From assembly GCA_902826155.1 (NCBI GenBank), contig CADEDU010000069.1, positions 1-19,696 on the forward strand: a DNA stretch of 19,696 nt, in the 5' to 3' direction. Below are positions 8,028-14,828 of this stretch, piece by piece; the first letter of the stretch is position 1, and every line of letters begins with the position of its first letter. The position numbers and the translations under genes were made by a program. The notes below the pieces were generated by a model, which was given only the letters and a program-made list of their open reading frames with translations, had not been told where the DNA came from and did not search any database. Source of the stretch: an uncultured beta proteobacterium (GTDB taxonomy: Bacteria > Pseudomonadota > Gammaproteobacteria > Burkholderiales > SG8-39).

Positions 8028-9362
8028 TCAGATCTTCTTCATCAATATATGTGAGCGGCGCTGCAGGTTGTACAGCCCCTTTTTTTCACTCGGCAGCCGA
8101 TCGACCGTCGTCTCGCGAAACCCGCGTTCCACGAACCAGTGCATGGCGCGCGTGGTGAGCACGAACAGTCGGCGCAACCCTTGCCTGCGCGCGCGCTCGG
8201 TGATCGCATCGGCGAGCTTGTCACCGTAACCATCGCCGCGCGACTCGGGCCGCACGGCCAGGCAGGCGAGTTCACCGGCGCGGTCCTGCGCGAACGGGTA
8301 CAGCGCCGCGCAACCCAGGATCACCCGGTCGTGCTCAAGCACGACGAAACGATCGATCTCGCGTTCCAGGATCTCGCGACCGCGATGCACCAGGGTGCCG
8401 TCGGCCTCCAGCGGTTCGATCAATTGCAGAATGCCGCCGACATCGTCGATCGTGGCCTGCCGCAGACGCTCGAGCTTGTCGGAGGTGATCATGCTGCCCG
8501 AGCCGTGATGCGTGAACAGCTCGATCAGCAGCGAGCCGTCGATCTTGTGGCTCACCACGTGCGCACGATCCACCCCGGCGCGCACCGCCTCCGCGGCATG
8601 AGCGAGAAACAACCGCGTGTCGTCGGTGAGATGCGCGCCACCCGCTGCCAGCACCCGATCGGCTTCGGCTGCCGACACCTCGGGCATGAACTCACCCGAC
8701 TCGTTCAGCACCGGTGCATCCGACAGGAACACCAGCTTCTCCGCATGCAGTGCCTTGGCGGTGGCCACGGCGACATCTTCCATTGCCAGGTTGAACACCT
8801 CGCCGGTGGGGGAGTAGCCGATCGGCGACACGATCACGATGTTGCCCGCGTTCAGGCAGCCTTCGATCGCCGCGGCGTCGATCTTGCGCACCGTGCCGGT
8901 GTGTTGGAAATCGACGCCGTCGTGCACGCCGAGCGGCTGCGCGGTGATGAAATTGCCCGAGGCGGTGTTGATCGCAGCGCCAGCCATCGGCGTATTGGGC
9001 AGGCCCTGCGAGAGCAGCGCGTCGATCTCCACCCGCAGCAGCCCGACAGCCTCTTTCACGCACTCGAGTGCCACGGGATCGGTGATGCGCCAGTTGTTGT
9101 GATAGCGCGAGCGTGCCTTGCGCTGACGCAGCTGCAATTCGATTTGCGGTCGCGAGCCGTGCACCAGCACCAACCTGATGCCGGCGCTATGCAGCAGATT
9201 CAAGTCGTGGGTCAGGATCACGAAGCGGCGCTTGTCGACGACTTCGCCGCCGAACGCCACCACGAAGGTGCGGCCGCGGAATGCGTGGAAGTAGGGGGCG
9301 ACCGAGCGGAACCAGGCCACGAACTGCGAGGCGTCCATTTCGGAGGAGCGTTTGTTCTGCAT
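8028..9362 (-). CDS. argA: N-acetylglutamate synthase (amino-acid N-acetyltransferase)
   Basis: This 444-residue enzyme makes N-acetylglutamate from glutamate and acetyl-CoA, the first step of arginine synthesis. It has the classical two-domain ArgA layout: an amino-acid-kinase-like domain (about 30-290) with VVAFGGEVV, VHGSRPQI (67-74), GLPNTPMAGA and VVSPIGYSPTGEVFNL-type segments, then a GNAT acetyltransferase domain (about 300-444) with the acetyl-CoA loop RPESRGDGYG (371-380). The kinase-like domain is where arginine feedback inhibition occurs in this family. The start at 9362 has no strong ribosome binding site; an in-frame ATG eight codons later (9338) is the alternative. rsmE lies 92 bases upstream on the same strand. 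Confidence 0.96.
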   Translation of the reverse strand: MQNKRSSEMDASQFVAWFRSVAPYFHAFRGRTFVVAFGGEVVDKRRFVILTHDLNLLHSAGIRLVLVHGSRPQIELQLRQRKARSRYHNNWRITDPVALECVKEAVGLLRVEIDALLSQGLPNTPMAGAAINTASGNFITAQPLGVHDGVDFQHTGTVRKIDAAAIEGCLNAGNIVIVSPIGYSPTGEVFNLAMEDVAVATAKALHAEKLVFLSDAPVLNESGEFMPEVSAAEADRVLAAGGAHLTDDTRLFLAHAAEAVRAGVDRAHVVSHKIDGSLLIELFTHHGSGSMITSDKLERLRQATIDDVGGILQLIEPLEADGTLVHRGREILEREIDRFVVLEHDRVILGCAALYPFAQDRAGELACLAVRPESRGDGYGDKLADAITERARRQGLRRLFVLTTRAMHWFVERGFRETTVDRLPSEKKGLYNLQRRSHILMKKI

Positions 9363-9395
9363 GGCGCGGCTCGATGATTCAAGGCGGGCGGGCGG

Positions 9396-9401
9396 ATTCT
9401 A
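9396..9401 (-). promoter_or_regulatory. Possible -10 element of an argA promoter
   Basis: On the - strand TAGAAT matches five of six bases of the sigma-70 -10 consensus and would start transcription about 27 bases before the argA ATG. No good -35 was found at 16-18 bases, so the call is weak. It also lies in the spacer after rsmE, so argA could simply be read from upstream. Confidence 0.28.
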
Positions 9402-9454
9402 CGTGAGCCCACCGTGCATCGGCGCGTTCGGTTTGTCCCTGGAGCTCAACGCGC

Positions 9455-10231
9455 TCAGCAATCGCCCCACAGCGCCTGCAGCGTGGCGATTACTGCGAGC
9501 GGCGCCGTTTCGGTGCGCAAGATGCGCGGCCCGAATCGCACCGACGTGAAGCCGCGATCAGCCAGCAGCGCGCGCTCGTCCTGAGCCAGTCCGCCCTCCG
9601 GGCCCACGAACAGCAGCACACGCCGGTCGGACTCGGCCGGAGGCTTCAAGTCGCGGACGAGCGTGCGCGCGGTGGGATCCAACGCGATCCGGACCGCAGC
9701 GTCGGGCACTGCGCCGATGAACTGCTCGAAGCGCTGCGCGACCAGCACCTCGGGAATGCGGTTGCGCCGGCTTTGTTCGCAGGCGGCGATCGCGACGTTC
9801 TGCCAGTGCGTTTCACGGCGTTCCTGCCGTTCGCTCGATAGCCGAACGATCGATCGGCTGGTAATCACCGGCGCGATGCATGCGACCCCCAGCTCGGTGG
9901 CTTTCTGAATCACCCAGTCCATGCGATCGGCCGCACACACGCCCTGCGCCAGCGTGATCGACAATGGCGATTCGGTGTCGTGCGCGATCGCATCACGGAT
10001 CTGCACGATGGCCCCGCGCTTGGCGAGCTCGATCAGCTCTGCGCCGTATTCGACGCCGTCGCCATTGAACAGCGACACTCGGTCGCCGCGTCGCAGTCGC
10101 AAGGCCTGCACGTGGCGCGAGGTCGGCGCATCGAGCGTGAGGGTCGTGTTCACGTGCAGTCGCGCCGCCACGTGGAAGCGCGGCGCGCGAGGCTGCGGGG
10201 CTGGTAAAGGGTCGGACGGCTGCTCTTGCAT
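9455..10231 (-). CDS. rsmE: 16S rRNA (uracil-1498-N3)-methyltransferase
   Basis: This 258-residue SPOUT methyltransferase uses S-adenosylmethionine to methylate U1498 of 16S rRNA. The N-terminal PUA-like part (about 15-85) includes HVQALRLRRGDRVSLFNGDG. The trefoil-knot domain carries the family motifs QKATELGV, FVGPEGG (210-214) and LRTETAPLAVIATLQAL at the C terminus. The length is slightly above the E. coli protein because of a proline-rich N-terminal extension of about 15 residues. No Shine-Dalgarno sequence is obvious before the ATG. It diverges from the IMPase/ABC operon and precedes argA on the same strand. Confidence 0.95.
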   Translation of the reverse strand: MQEQPSDPLPAPQPRAPRFHVAARLHVNTTLTLDAPTSRHVQALRLRRGDRVSLFNGDGVEYGAELIELAKRGAIVQIRDAIAHDTESPLSITLAQGVCAADRMDWVIQKATELGVACIAPVITSRSIVRLSSERQERRETHWQNVAIAACEQSRRNRIPEVLVAQRFEQFIGAVPDAAVRIALDPTARTLVRDLKPPAESDRRVLLFVGPEGGLAQDERALLADRGFTSVRFGPRILRTETAPLAVIATLQALWGDC

Positions 10232-10233
10232 GT

Positions 10234-10239
10234 TAAGAT
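10234..10239 (+). promoter_or_regulatory. Possible extended -10 element upstream of the IMPase operon
   Basis: TGTTAAGAT (10231-10239) resembles an extended -10 box (TGn plus TAAGAT) on the + strand. No clear -35 is visible. It lies immediately upstream of the divergent rsmE start and would give a leader of about 140 bases before ATG 10386. Confidence 0.22.
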
Positions 10240-10385
10240 TTTTTCAGTGGCCTGGAATTCTATCGCCGCCCTCCCTCCAGAGGCGCGTGCGCATCGCCGG
10301 ATCGACGTCCGATGATGTGACCATCACCGCATCCGCAGGCGGTCCCGGCCCGTACATCCCAACCCGCCGATTGCTATCCAACTCC

Positions 10386-11204
10386 ATGCTCGCTGCGGTG
10401 ATCGAAGCGACGCGCCTGGTGGCGCGAACCGAAGTCCTCGAACGGTTTCGATCGCTCGACGCGCAACGTCATGGGCGCTTGAAGGCCGATGGCACGCAGC
10501 TGTCGCACGCCGACGAGGCGGCGCAGGCGGCACTGGCCGAGCGGTTGCGATCGATCGCCGATCTGCCGTTTCTGGGCGAGGAGATGTCCGCGGACGAACA
10601 GGCGCGAGTCTGGGCCAGTGGTGAGCGGCTGTGGTGTGTCGATCCGGTCGATGGCACCACGAACTTCCTGCAGGGGCTGCCGAACTTCGCGGTATCGGTG
10701 GCGCTGATCGAGCACGGGCGCACTACGCTGGGGGTCGTCTACAACCCGGTCAGCGACGAGCTGTTCGCTGCGCAGAAAGGCGCAGGGGCGACGCTCAACG
10801 GCGTGCGCATCGAGCCGCCACCACCGAAGAGCGCGCTGGCGCGCGCGGTGATCGGCATCGATCCGAAATATCTGCCGCGCATGCTGGCGATGAATCTGGT
10901 GAGCGATCCGCCGTACTACTCGGTGCGCAACTTCGGCGCCGGTTCGCTCGACTGGTGCTATCTCGCGCTCGGGCGTTTCGATGCCTATCTGCATGGCGGA
11001 CAAAAACTGTGGGACTACGCCGCCGGCGCGCTGATCCACGCCGAGTCGGGCGGGCGCCTGGCGACGTTCCAGAGCAACGCGTTCTGGTCGGCCGACCCCT
11101 GGACGCGATCGATCATCGCCGCCAATGGCGAGCACGTGTTCGACGAGTGGTGCGCCTGGGTGCGAATGGCGGGGGGATTTCGGCCGCTGGTGGTCGAGGC
11201 GTGA
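10386..11204 (+). CDS. Inositol monophosphatase family protein
   Basis: This is a 272-residue Mg2+-dependent phosphatase of the IMPase/SuhB/CysQ/HisN fold. Metal-binding motifs in order are GEEMS (64-68), DPVDGTTNF (86-94) and WDYAAG (209-214). The exact substrate (inositol phosphate, histidinol phosphate, PAP or another sugar phosphate) cannot be told from the motifs. The start is uncertain: ATG 10386 begins the conserved helical region, but an in-frame GTG at 10287 preceded by AGAGG would add 33 residues, and a much longer open frame further upstream overlaps rsmE antisense and was not accepted. The stop overlaps the next gene's ATG by one base (TGATG), so the ABC transporter is probably translationally coupled. 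Confidence 0.92.
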   Translation: MLAAVIEATRLVARTEVLERFRSLDAQRHGRLKADGTQLSHADEAAQAALAERLRSIADLPFLGEEMSADEQARVWASGERLWCVDPVDGTTNFLQGLPNFAVSVALIEHGRTTLGVVYNPVSDELFAAQKGAGATLNGVRIEPPPPKSALARAVIGIDPKYLPRMLAMNLVSDPPYYSVRNFGAGSLDWCYLALGRFDAYLHGGQKLWDYAAGALIHAESGGRLATFQSNAFWSADPWTRSIIAANGEHVFDEWCAWVRMAGGFRPLVVEA

Positions 11205-11950
11205 TGACCATGTCCGCGGCAATCGAAGTCGACGCGCTCACCAAGCAATTCGGCGATGTCACCGCTGTCGCCGATGTGAGCTTCACGGTTGCCATGGGCA
11301 GCACCTGTGCACTGCTCGGCGGCAATGGCGCGGGCAAGACCACCACGTTGTCGATGCTGCTGGGCGTGCTGTTGCCCAGCACCGGGACGATTCGCGTGTT
11401 GGGCGAAGACATGCTGGCACACCGCTACCGCGTGCTGCCGCGCATGAACTTCACCTCGCCCTACGTCGACCTGCCCAAGAAACTGACCGTTGAAGAGAAT
11501 CTGATGGTGTTCGCCGGACTGTACGGGGTGCGTCGCGCGCGCCACCGCATTGCGGCGCTGATCGAGGAACTCGAACTCGGGCAGTTCGCCAGACGCGCCT
11601 ACGGAACGCTCTCGGCCGGCCAGCGCACGCGCGTATCGGTGGCCAAGGCGCTACTGAACGAGCCGCAACTGCTTCTGCTCGACGAACCGACTGCATCGCT
11701 CGACCCCGACATGGGCGACCGCGTGCGCACCTATCTGACCGACTACCGCGCGCGCACCGGTGCCACGATGCTGCTGGCCTCGCACAACATGATCGAGGTC
11801 GAGCGCATGTGCGACGCGGTGCTGATGATGCGTGCCGGGCGCATCGTCGATCAGGGCGCGCCCAACGACCTTATCGTGCGTTACGGCCGCGACTCGATGG
11901 AGGAGGTATTCCTTGACGTGGCGCGCAACGGCCGAGGCGCGACACCATGA
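11204..11950 (+). CDS. ABC transporter ATP-binding protein (ABC-2 exporter type)
   Basis: This 248-residue nucleotide-binding subunit has Walker A GGNGAGKT (39-46), signature LSAGQ (136-140, instead of LSGGQ), Walker B LLLLDEP (156-162 region) and the switch histidine in LASHN (His194). The place where the Q-loop glutamine is expected reads NFTSPYVDLP, without a glutamine. Together with the permease downstream it should drive export, or membrane extraction, of an unknown substrate at the inner membrane, in the style of NodI/NodJ-like and other ABC-2 systems. The ATG overlaps the IMPase stop (TGATG); an in-frame GTG one codon earlier (11201) is an alternative. It overlaps the permease by ATGA. 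Confidence 0.93.
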   Translation: MTMSAAIEVDALTKQFGDVTAVADVSFTVAMGSTCALLGGNGAGKTTTLSMLLGVLLPSTGTIRVLGEDMLAHRYRVLPRMNFTSPYVDLPKKLTVEENLMVFAGLYGVRRARHRIAALIEELELGQFARRAYGTLSAGQRTRVSVAKALLNEPQLLLLDEPTASLDPDMGDRVRTYLTDYRARTGATMLLASHNMIEVERMCDAVLMMRAGRIVDQGAPNDLIVRYGRDSMEEVFLDVARNGRGATP

Positions 11951-12768
11951 GTCTGCGCAGCGATCTGCACCTGGCGGGCACCGCGCGGCGCGTGGCCGCC
12001 ATGGTGCTGCGCCATACCTACCTCATGCGCAAGTCGTGGATCCGCATCGTCGAGACCGCCTACTGGCCGACGATGAACATGATCCTGTGGGGCTTCATCG
12101 CGCAGTTCCTGGCGACGAATTCTTCCTGGGTGGCGCAGGTGCCGGGCATGCTGGTTTCGGCGCTGCTGCTGTGGGAGATCCTGTTCCGCGGCCAGCTCGG
12201 CCTGGCGCTGGCATTCCTGGAGGAGCTCTACTCGCGCAATCTGGGGCATCTGTTCGTCAGTCCGCTGCGGCCCTATGAGCTGGTGATCTCGATGATCGTG
12301 GTGAGCTTCATTCGCACGCTCATCGGCGTGGGTGCAGCGGCGATCCTCGCGCTGGTGCTGTACCACTACTCGATCTTCGACCTTGGCTTGTCGCTGGTGG
12401 CATTCATGGCCAATCTGTTCGTCACCGGCTGGGCCGTCGGATTGATGGTGGCCGCGCTGATCATGCGCTACGGCCTTGCTGCCGAGAATTTCGCCTGGGG
12501 CCTGATTTTCGTGGCCGCGCCGATCAGCGGCGTGTACTACCCGATCGACACGCTGCCGGGCTGGCTGCAGAAGGTCGCCTGGGCGCTGCCGACCAGCCAC
12601 GTGTTCGAAGGCATGCGCGCGGTACTGCGCGACAAGGTGTTCTGGTGGGATGCGTTGGCGCACGCGATCTGGCTCAACGTGCTCTACCTGACGATCGGCG
12701 TGATCGTCTTCCTGGTCGCGTTTCGTGCCTCACGTGTACGCGGGACGCTGCTGCAAGTCGGCGAGTGA
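11947..12768 (+). CDS. ABC-2 type transporter permease
   Basis: This 273-residue integral membrane subunit has about six hydrophobic segments: roughly 40-60, 68-85, 115-142, 148-172, 178-200 and 235-260. The N-terminal amphipathic part with TYLMRKSWIRIVETAYWP and the late segment PISGVYYPIDTLPGWLQ followed by ALPTSHVFEGMR are typical of ABC-2 permeases such as NodJ-like proteins. It presumably forms a dimer with two copies of the ATPase encoded just upstream. The start overlaps the ATPase stop (ATGA). No terminator with a T run follows directly. Confidence 0.93.
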   Translation: MSLRSDLHLAGTARRVAAMVLRHTYLMRKSWIRIVETAYWPTMNMILWGFIAQFLATNSSWVAQVPGMLVSALLLWEILFRGQLGLALAFLEELYSRNLGHLFVSPLRPYELVISMIVVSFIRTLIGVGAAAILALVLYHYSIFDLGLSLVAFMANLFVTGWAVGLMVAALIMRYGLAAENFAWGLIFVAAPISGVYYPIDTLPGWLQKVAWALPTSHVFEGMRAVLRDKVFWWDALAHAIWLNVLYLTIGVIVFLVAFRASRVRGTLLQVGE

Positions 12769-13035
12769 TCGCGTACGGTTCCCGCGCAGATTCGGATGCA
12801 CCCCGCGGATGCAGCGCGTGAATTGACGGCGCGGATGCAGCGTGCTCCTGCACCAGGGCACCTCCGAGAAAATCCATGACTCCTGCAACCGGTGGTGCAT
12901 CCACGCCCGGGGCGACGGCGTAATAGCGGCATCGACGCTTCACTGAACGCAACGCTGTGTCGATGGACGAATCCCGGCCACCAGGTGGTGGCCGATTCAA
13001 CCAACCCGCAACCCGCCAATCGAAGGAGTCTCACC
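12769..13035. other. Intergenic region and leader upstream of the small secreted protein
   Basis: I see no convincing gene in these 267 bases. Three copies of CGGATGCA start at 12793, 12806 and 12832 (spacings of 13 and 26), and the last two extend to a 13-base direct repeat CGCGGATGCAGCG. A strong dyad lies at 12969-12998. One frame stays open from 12892 into the next gene but has no ribosome binding site and would bury the signal peptide. Confidence 0.55.
12969..12998. promoter_or_regulatory. Inverted repeat in the leader of the 68-residue secreted protein gene
   Basis: GGCCACCA (12976-12983) and TGGTGGCC (12986-12993) form an eight-base perfect dyad around a central GG. The outer arms GAATC (12969-12973) and GATTC (12994-12998) extend it, with a CC bulge on the left. 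It lies 37 bases before the start codon and has no T run. It could be an operator for a dimeric regulator or an mRNA hairpin. Confidence 0.5.
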
Positions 13036-13242
13036 ATGAAACGCAATCTGATCGCACTCGTCATCCTCGGCTTCGGTCTGCAAGCCGGTACCGCGTCGGC
13101 CGAATGGGCGTTCGACGATCCGTTCTGGAAAATGTCGCTCGCCAGCGTGCAATCGAAGCAGGCGCAATCCGGCATGATCACCAGCTACGAGCGCGCGCAT
13201 CTGGGCGGCTTCGAGTTCGTCACCGATTACAGCCCGCTGTAA
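13036..13242 (+). CDS. Small secreted protein of unknown function, 68 residues
   Basis: I do not recognise this protein. It begins MKRNLIALVILGFGLQAG and has a clear signal peptide with a likely cleavage after TASA (residue 22), giving a mature periplasmic peptide of about 46 residues that starts EWAFDDPFWK. The mature part is rich in aromatic and acidic residues at both ends, contains no cysteine and ends FVTDYSPL. AAGGAG at 13023-13028 is well placed before the ATG and supports this start strongly. The gene stands alone between the ABC operon and the enoyl-CoA hydratase gene, with a dyad upstream and two terminator-like hairpins downstream. Confidence 0.82.
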   Translation: MKRNLIALVILGFGLQAGTASAEWAFDDPFWKMSLASVQSKQAQSGMITSYERAHLGGFEFVTDYSPL

Positions 13243-13298
13243 CGCGATCGACGAATCTCTCGCTGCATTCCTCTCCTCTTCAATTCTCTCCTCGTCAT

Positions 13299-13317
13299 TC
13301 CGGCCTCGCCGGATTTT
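13299..13317 (+). terminator. Terminator-like hairpin after the small secreted protein
   Basis: TCCGGC (13299-13304) pairs with GCCGGA (13308-13313) around a CTC loop, followed by TTTT. It is short but has the shape of an intrinsic terminator and is the first of two in tandem. Confidence 0.55.
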
Positions 13318-13318
13318 G

Positions 13319-13346
13319 AACGCCGACGCTTGCGCGCCGGCGTTTT
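13319..13346 (+). terminator. Second terminator hairpin, tandem
   Basis: AACGCCG (13319-13325) pairs with CGGCGTT (13338-13344), followed by a T-rich stretch TTTTCGTTTG. This is a typical intrinsic terminator for the small secreted protein gene. It lies upstream of the possible -10 element of the next gene. Confidence 0.7.
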
Positions 13347-13374
13347 CGTTTGCAGCGTGGTGCGCGATCGACCG

Positions 13375-13380
13375 TATCAT
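13375..13380 (+). promoter_or_regulatory. Possible -10 element of the enoyl-CoA hydratase gene
   Basis: TATCAT matches five of six bases of the -10 consensus, placed after the tandem terminators and 45 bases before the start codon. The best -35 candidate, TTGCAG at 13350-13355, is weak and spaced 19 bases away. Confidence 0.3.
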
Positions 13381-13425
13381 CGGCGGCGAACGCATCGCTA
13401 TCCATCGACCCGGAGGAGACCGCCC

Positions 13426-14193
13426 ATGAGCCAGACCTTGACCATCGAGCAGCGCGAGCGCCTGGCGATCGTGCGCATGAACCGTCCCGAGCGGCGCAAC
13501 GCGATGTCGGTCGATTTCATGCTCGAGATCACGCGCTGCGCGCACGAGATCGGCGCCGATACCGGCATCGACGTGGTGATCCTTGCCGGCGGTCCGAACT
13601 GGTTCTCCGCCGGCGCCGATCTGAAAGACAACAAGCGCTGGGAGGCGCTGGGCAAATCACTCACCGAGGCGCGCGAGATCGCCGCGATCGGCTATCGCAT
13701 GGCGCGCGCGTGGGAAGAGATGCCACAGGTGTCGATTGCGGCGATCGAGGGCTACGCGATCGGCGGCGGCCTTGCGCTCGCGCTGGCCTGCGACTGGCGC
13801 GTCATCGCGAACAACGCGTTCGTGAGCCTGCCTGAGATCGGTCTGGGCCTGCCGCTCACCTGGGGAACGATTCCACGTCTGGTGGCCCTGGGCGGTCCGG
13901 CGATCGCCAAGCGGCTGACGATCCTGTGCGAGCGCGTGAACGCGCAGGATGCGGCAGCCATGCGCCTGGTCGACTACGTTTGTCCGACGGGCGGTGCGCT
14001 CGAGCAGGCGCAGCAGGTGGCCGCGCAAGTGCTCAAACAGCCGCGCGCGGTCGTGCGCATGAGCAAGGAGACGGCCAACGCAGCGGCGTACGCGCTGGCG
14101 CACGTCGCCTCTTATGCCGGTGCCGACCAGTTCACCCTCGCCGCGGCCAGCGAGGAGTCACGCATCGCGCGTGAACGATTCGGCCGGGCTTGA
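13426..14193 (+). CDS. Enoyl-CoA hydratase/isomerase (crotonase) family protein
   Basis: This 255-residue crotonase-fold enzyme acts on an acyl-CoA thioester. The oxyanion-hole segments are present: FSAGADLKDN (60-69) and EGYAIGGGLALALACD (108-123). Of the two glutamates that catalyse hydration in the classical enzyme, the one in LPEIGLG (Glu137) is kept, but the one in the GGGxE position is Ala117, so plain crotonyl-CoA-type hydration is doubtful; isomerase, hydrolase or another crotonase reaction is possible. The start is supported by a strong GGAGGAG at 13412-13418. The gene stands alone and is flanked by a terminator pair upstream and a non-coding stretch downstream. Confidence 0.93.
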   Translation: MSQTLTIEQRERLAIVRMNRPERRNAMSVDFMLEITRCAHEIGADTGIDVVILAGGPNWFSAGADLKDNKRWEALGKSLTEAREIAAIGYRMARAWEEMPQVSIAAIEGYAIGGGLALALACDWRVIANNAFVSLPEIGLGLPLTWGTIPRLVALGGPAIAKRLTILCERVNAQDAAAMRLVDYVCPTGGALEQAQQVAAQVLKQPRAVVRMSKETANAAAYALAHVASYAGADQFTLAAASEESRIARERFGRA

Positions 14194-14385
14194 TCGCACG
14201 CGGATGGCACGGACATTGCACTTACCGGGATCGCGAGTCCGCATGCCGGCATTCACGGCCGGCGCTGTGTACTAGTTGACGCCACGTTCCGACGCGAGCG
14301 TCCCCCCGCGGCAGGTTTCGACTTGCTGCGGACACAACCGCCGGCACCGCGGACTCGCATTCGATCCAGTGGTCTTGACCAAGGA
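14194..14385. other. Convergent intergenic region between the crotonase gene and the DUF4189-like gene
   Basis: No gene is supported here. GCCGGC at 14245-14250 and 14258-14263 forms a short hairpin around ATTCACG without a T run on either strand. Transcription from both sides must end in this stretch, probably by a Rho-dependent or non-canonical route. Confidence 0.5.
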
Positions 14386-14820
14386 CTACTTCGTGCAGAC
14401 CCATCCCACCGGTTTGCACTTCGCCTCATCACCGCATCGGCTCATGGCGCGCGTTTCGGCTTCATCGCGCGTGGCGCCTTGCGAGCTGAACGGGCGCTTA
14501 GGCCCCTGCACGATCGCGGCGCACGCGTTCTTGATGTTGACCATCACCAGGCACTTCGGATTGGCGCATTGCGCCAGTGCCGCCTGTTTCGCCTGACGCG
14601 AGGTCGGAAAGTCGAAGCTGTAGCCGAACGCACCGGAGGCCGATTCGTAGGCGAGCGCACCGTGATTGCCTGCGCGTCCGGCCTTGGTCGGTCGATCGCC
14701 CGAGGCACCCTGCGCAAAGCCCGCGGAAAGCGCGAGGACGGCGGCGAGCGCAATGCGTGCAGCGAGTGCGACGCCGACGGCGCAGAACTTGATCCTGGCT
14801 CCAACCGGAAGCATATGCAT
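14386..14820 (-). CDS. Small secreted cysteine-rich protein, DUF4189-like
   Basis: This 144-residue protein has a signal peptide (hydrophobic stretch about 12-36, cleavage near FAQG) and a mature domain like DUF4189: HGALAYESASGAFGYSFDFP, then a helix with AALAQC, VNIKNACAAIV, and a C-terminal CKPVGWVC. Six cysteines in the mature part (85, 90, 100, 129, 135, 142) could form three disulfides, which fits an exported protein. The function of this domain is not established. The start lies eight bases after the dehydratase stop, implying co-transcription; an in-frame ATG two codons later (14814) is also possible. A longer open frame extends to 15540 but overlaps the dehydratase gene and was rejected. 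Confidence 0.8.
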   Translation of the reverse strand: MHMLPVGARIKFCAVGVALAARIALAAVLALSAGFAQGASGDRPTKAGRAGNHGALAYESASGAFGYSFDFPTSRQAKQAALAQCANPKCLVMVNIKNACAAIVQGPKRPFSSQGATRDEAETRAMSRCGDEAKCKPVGWVCTK

Positions 14821-14828
14821 GGCCGTTT

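Noticed and set aside
8139..9377. Open frame of 412 codons antisense to argA
   Set aside because: It lies opposite a clear argA gene and has the His/Arg/Gln-rich composition of an antisense shadow, with no motifs.
9921..10385. Upstream extension of the IMPase reading frame
   Set aside because: Up to 10231 it runs antisense to rsmE and is not conserved; a start at GTG 10287 remains possible, and ATG 10386 fits the family best.
14245..14263. GCCGGC hairpin after the crotonase gene as a terminator
   Set aside because: It has a six-base stem and no T run on either strand; noted only as a hairpin.
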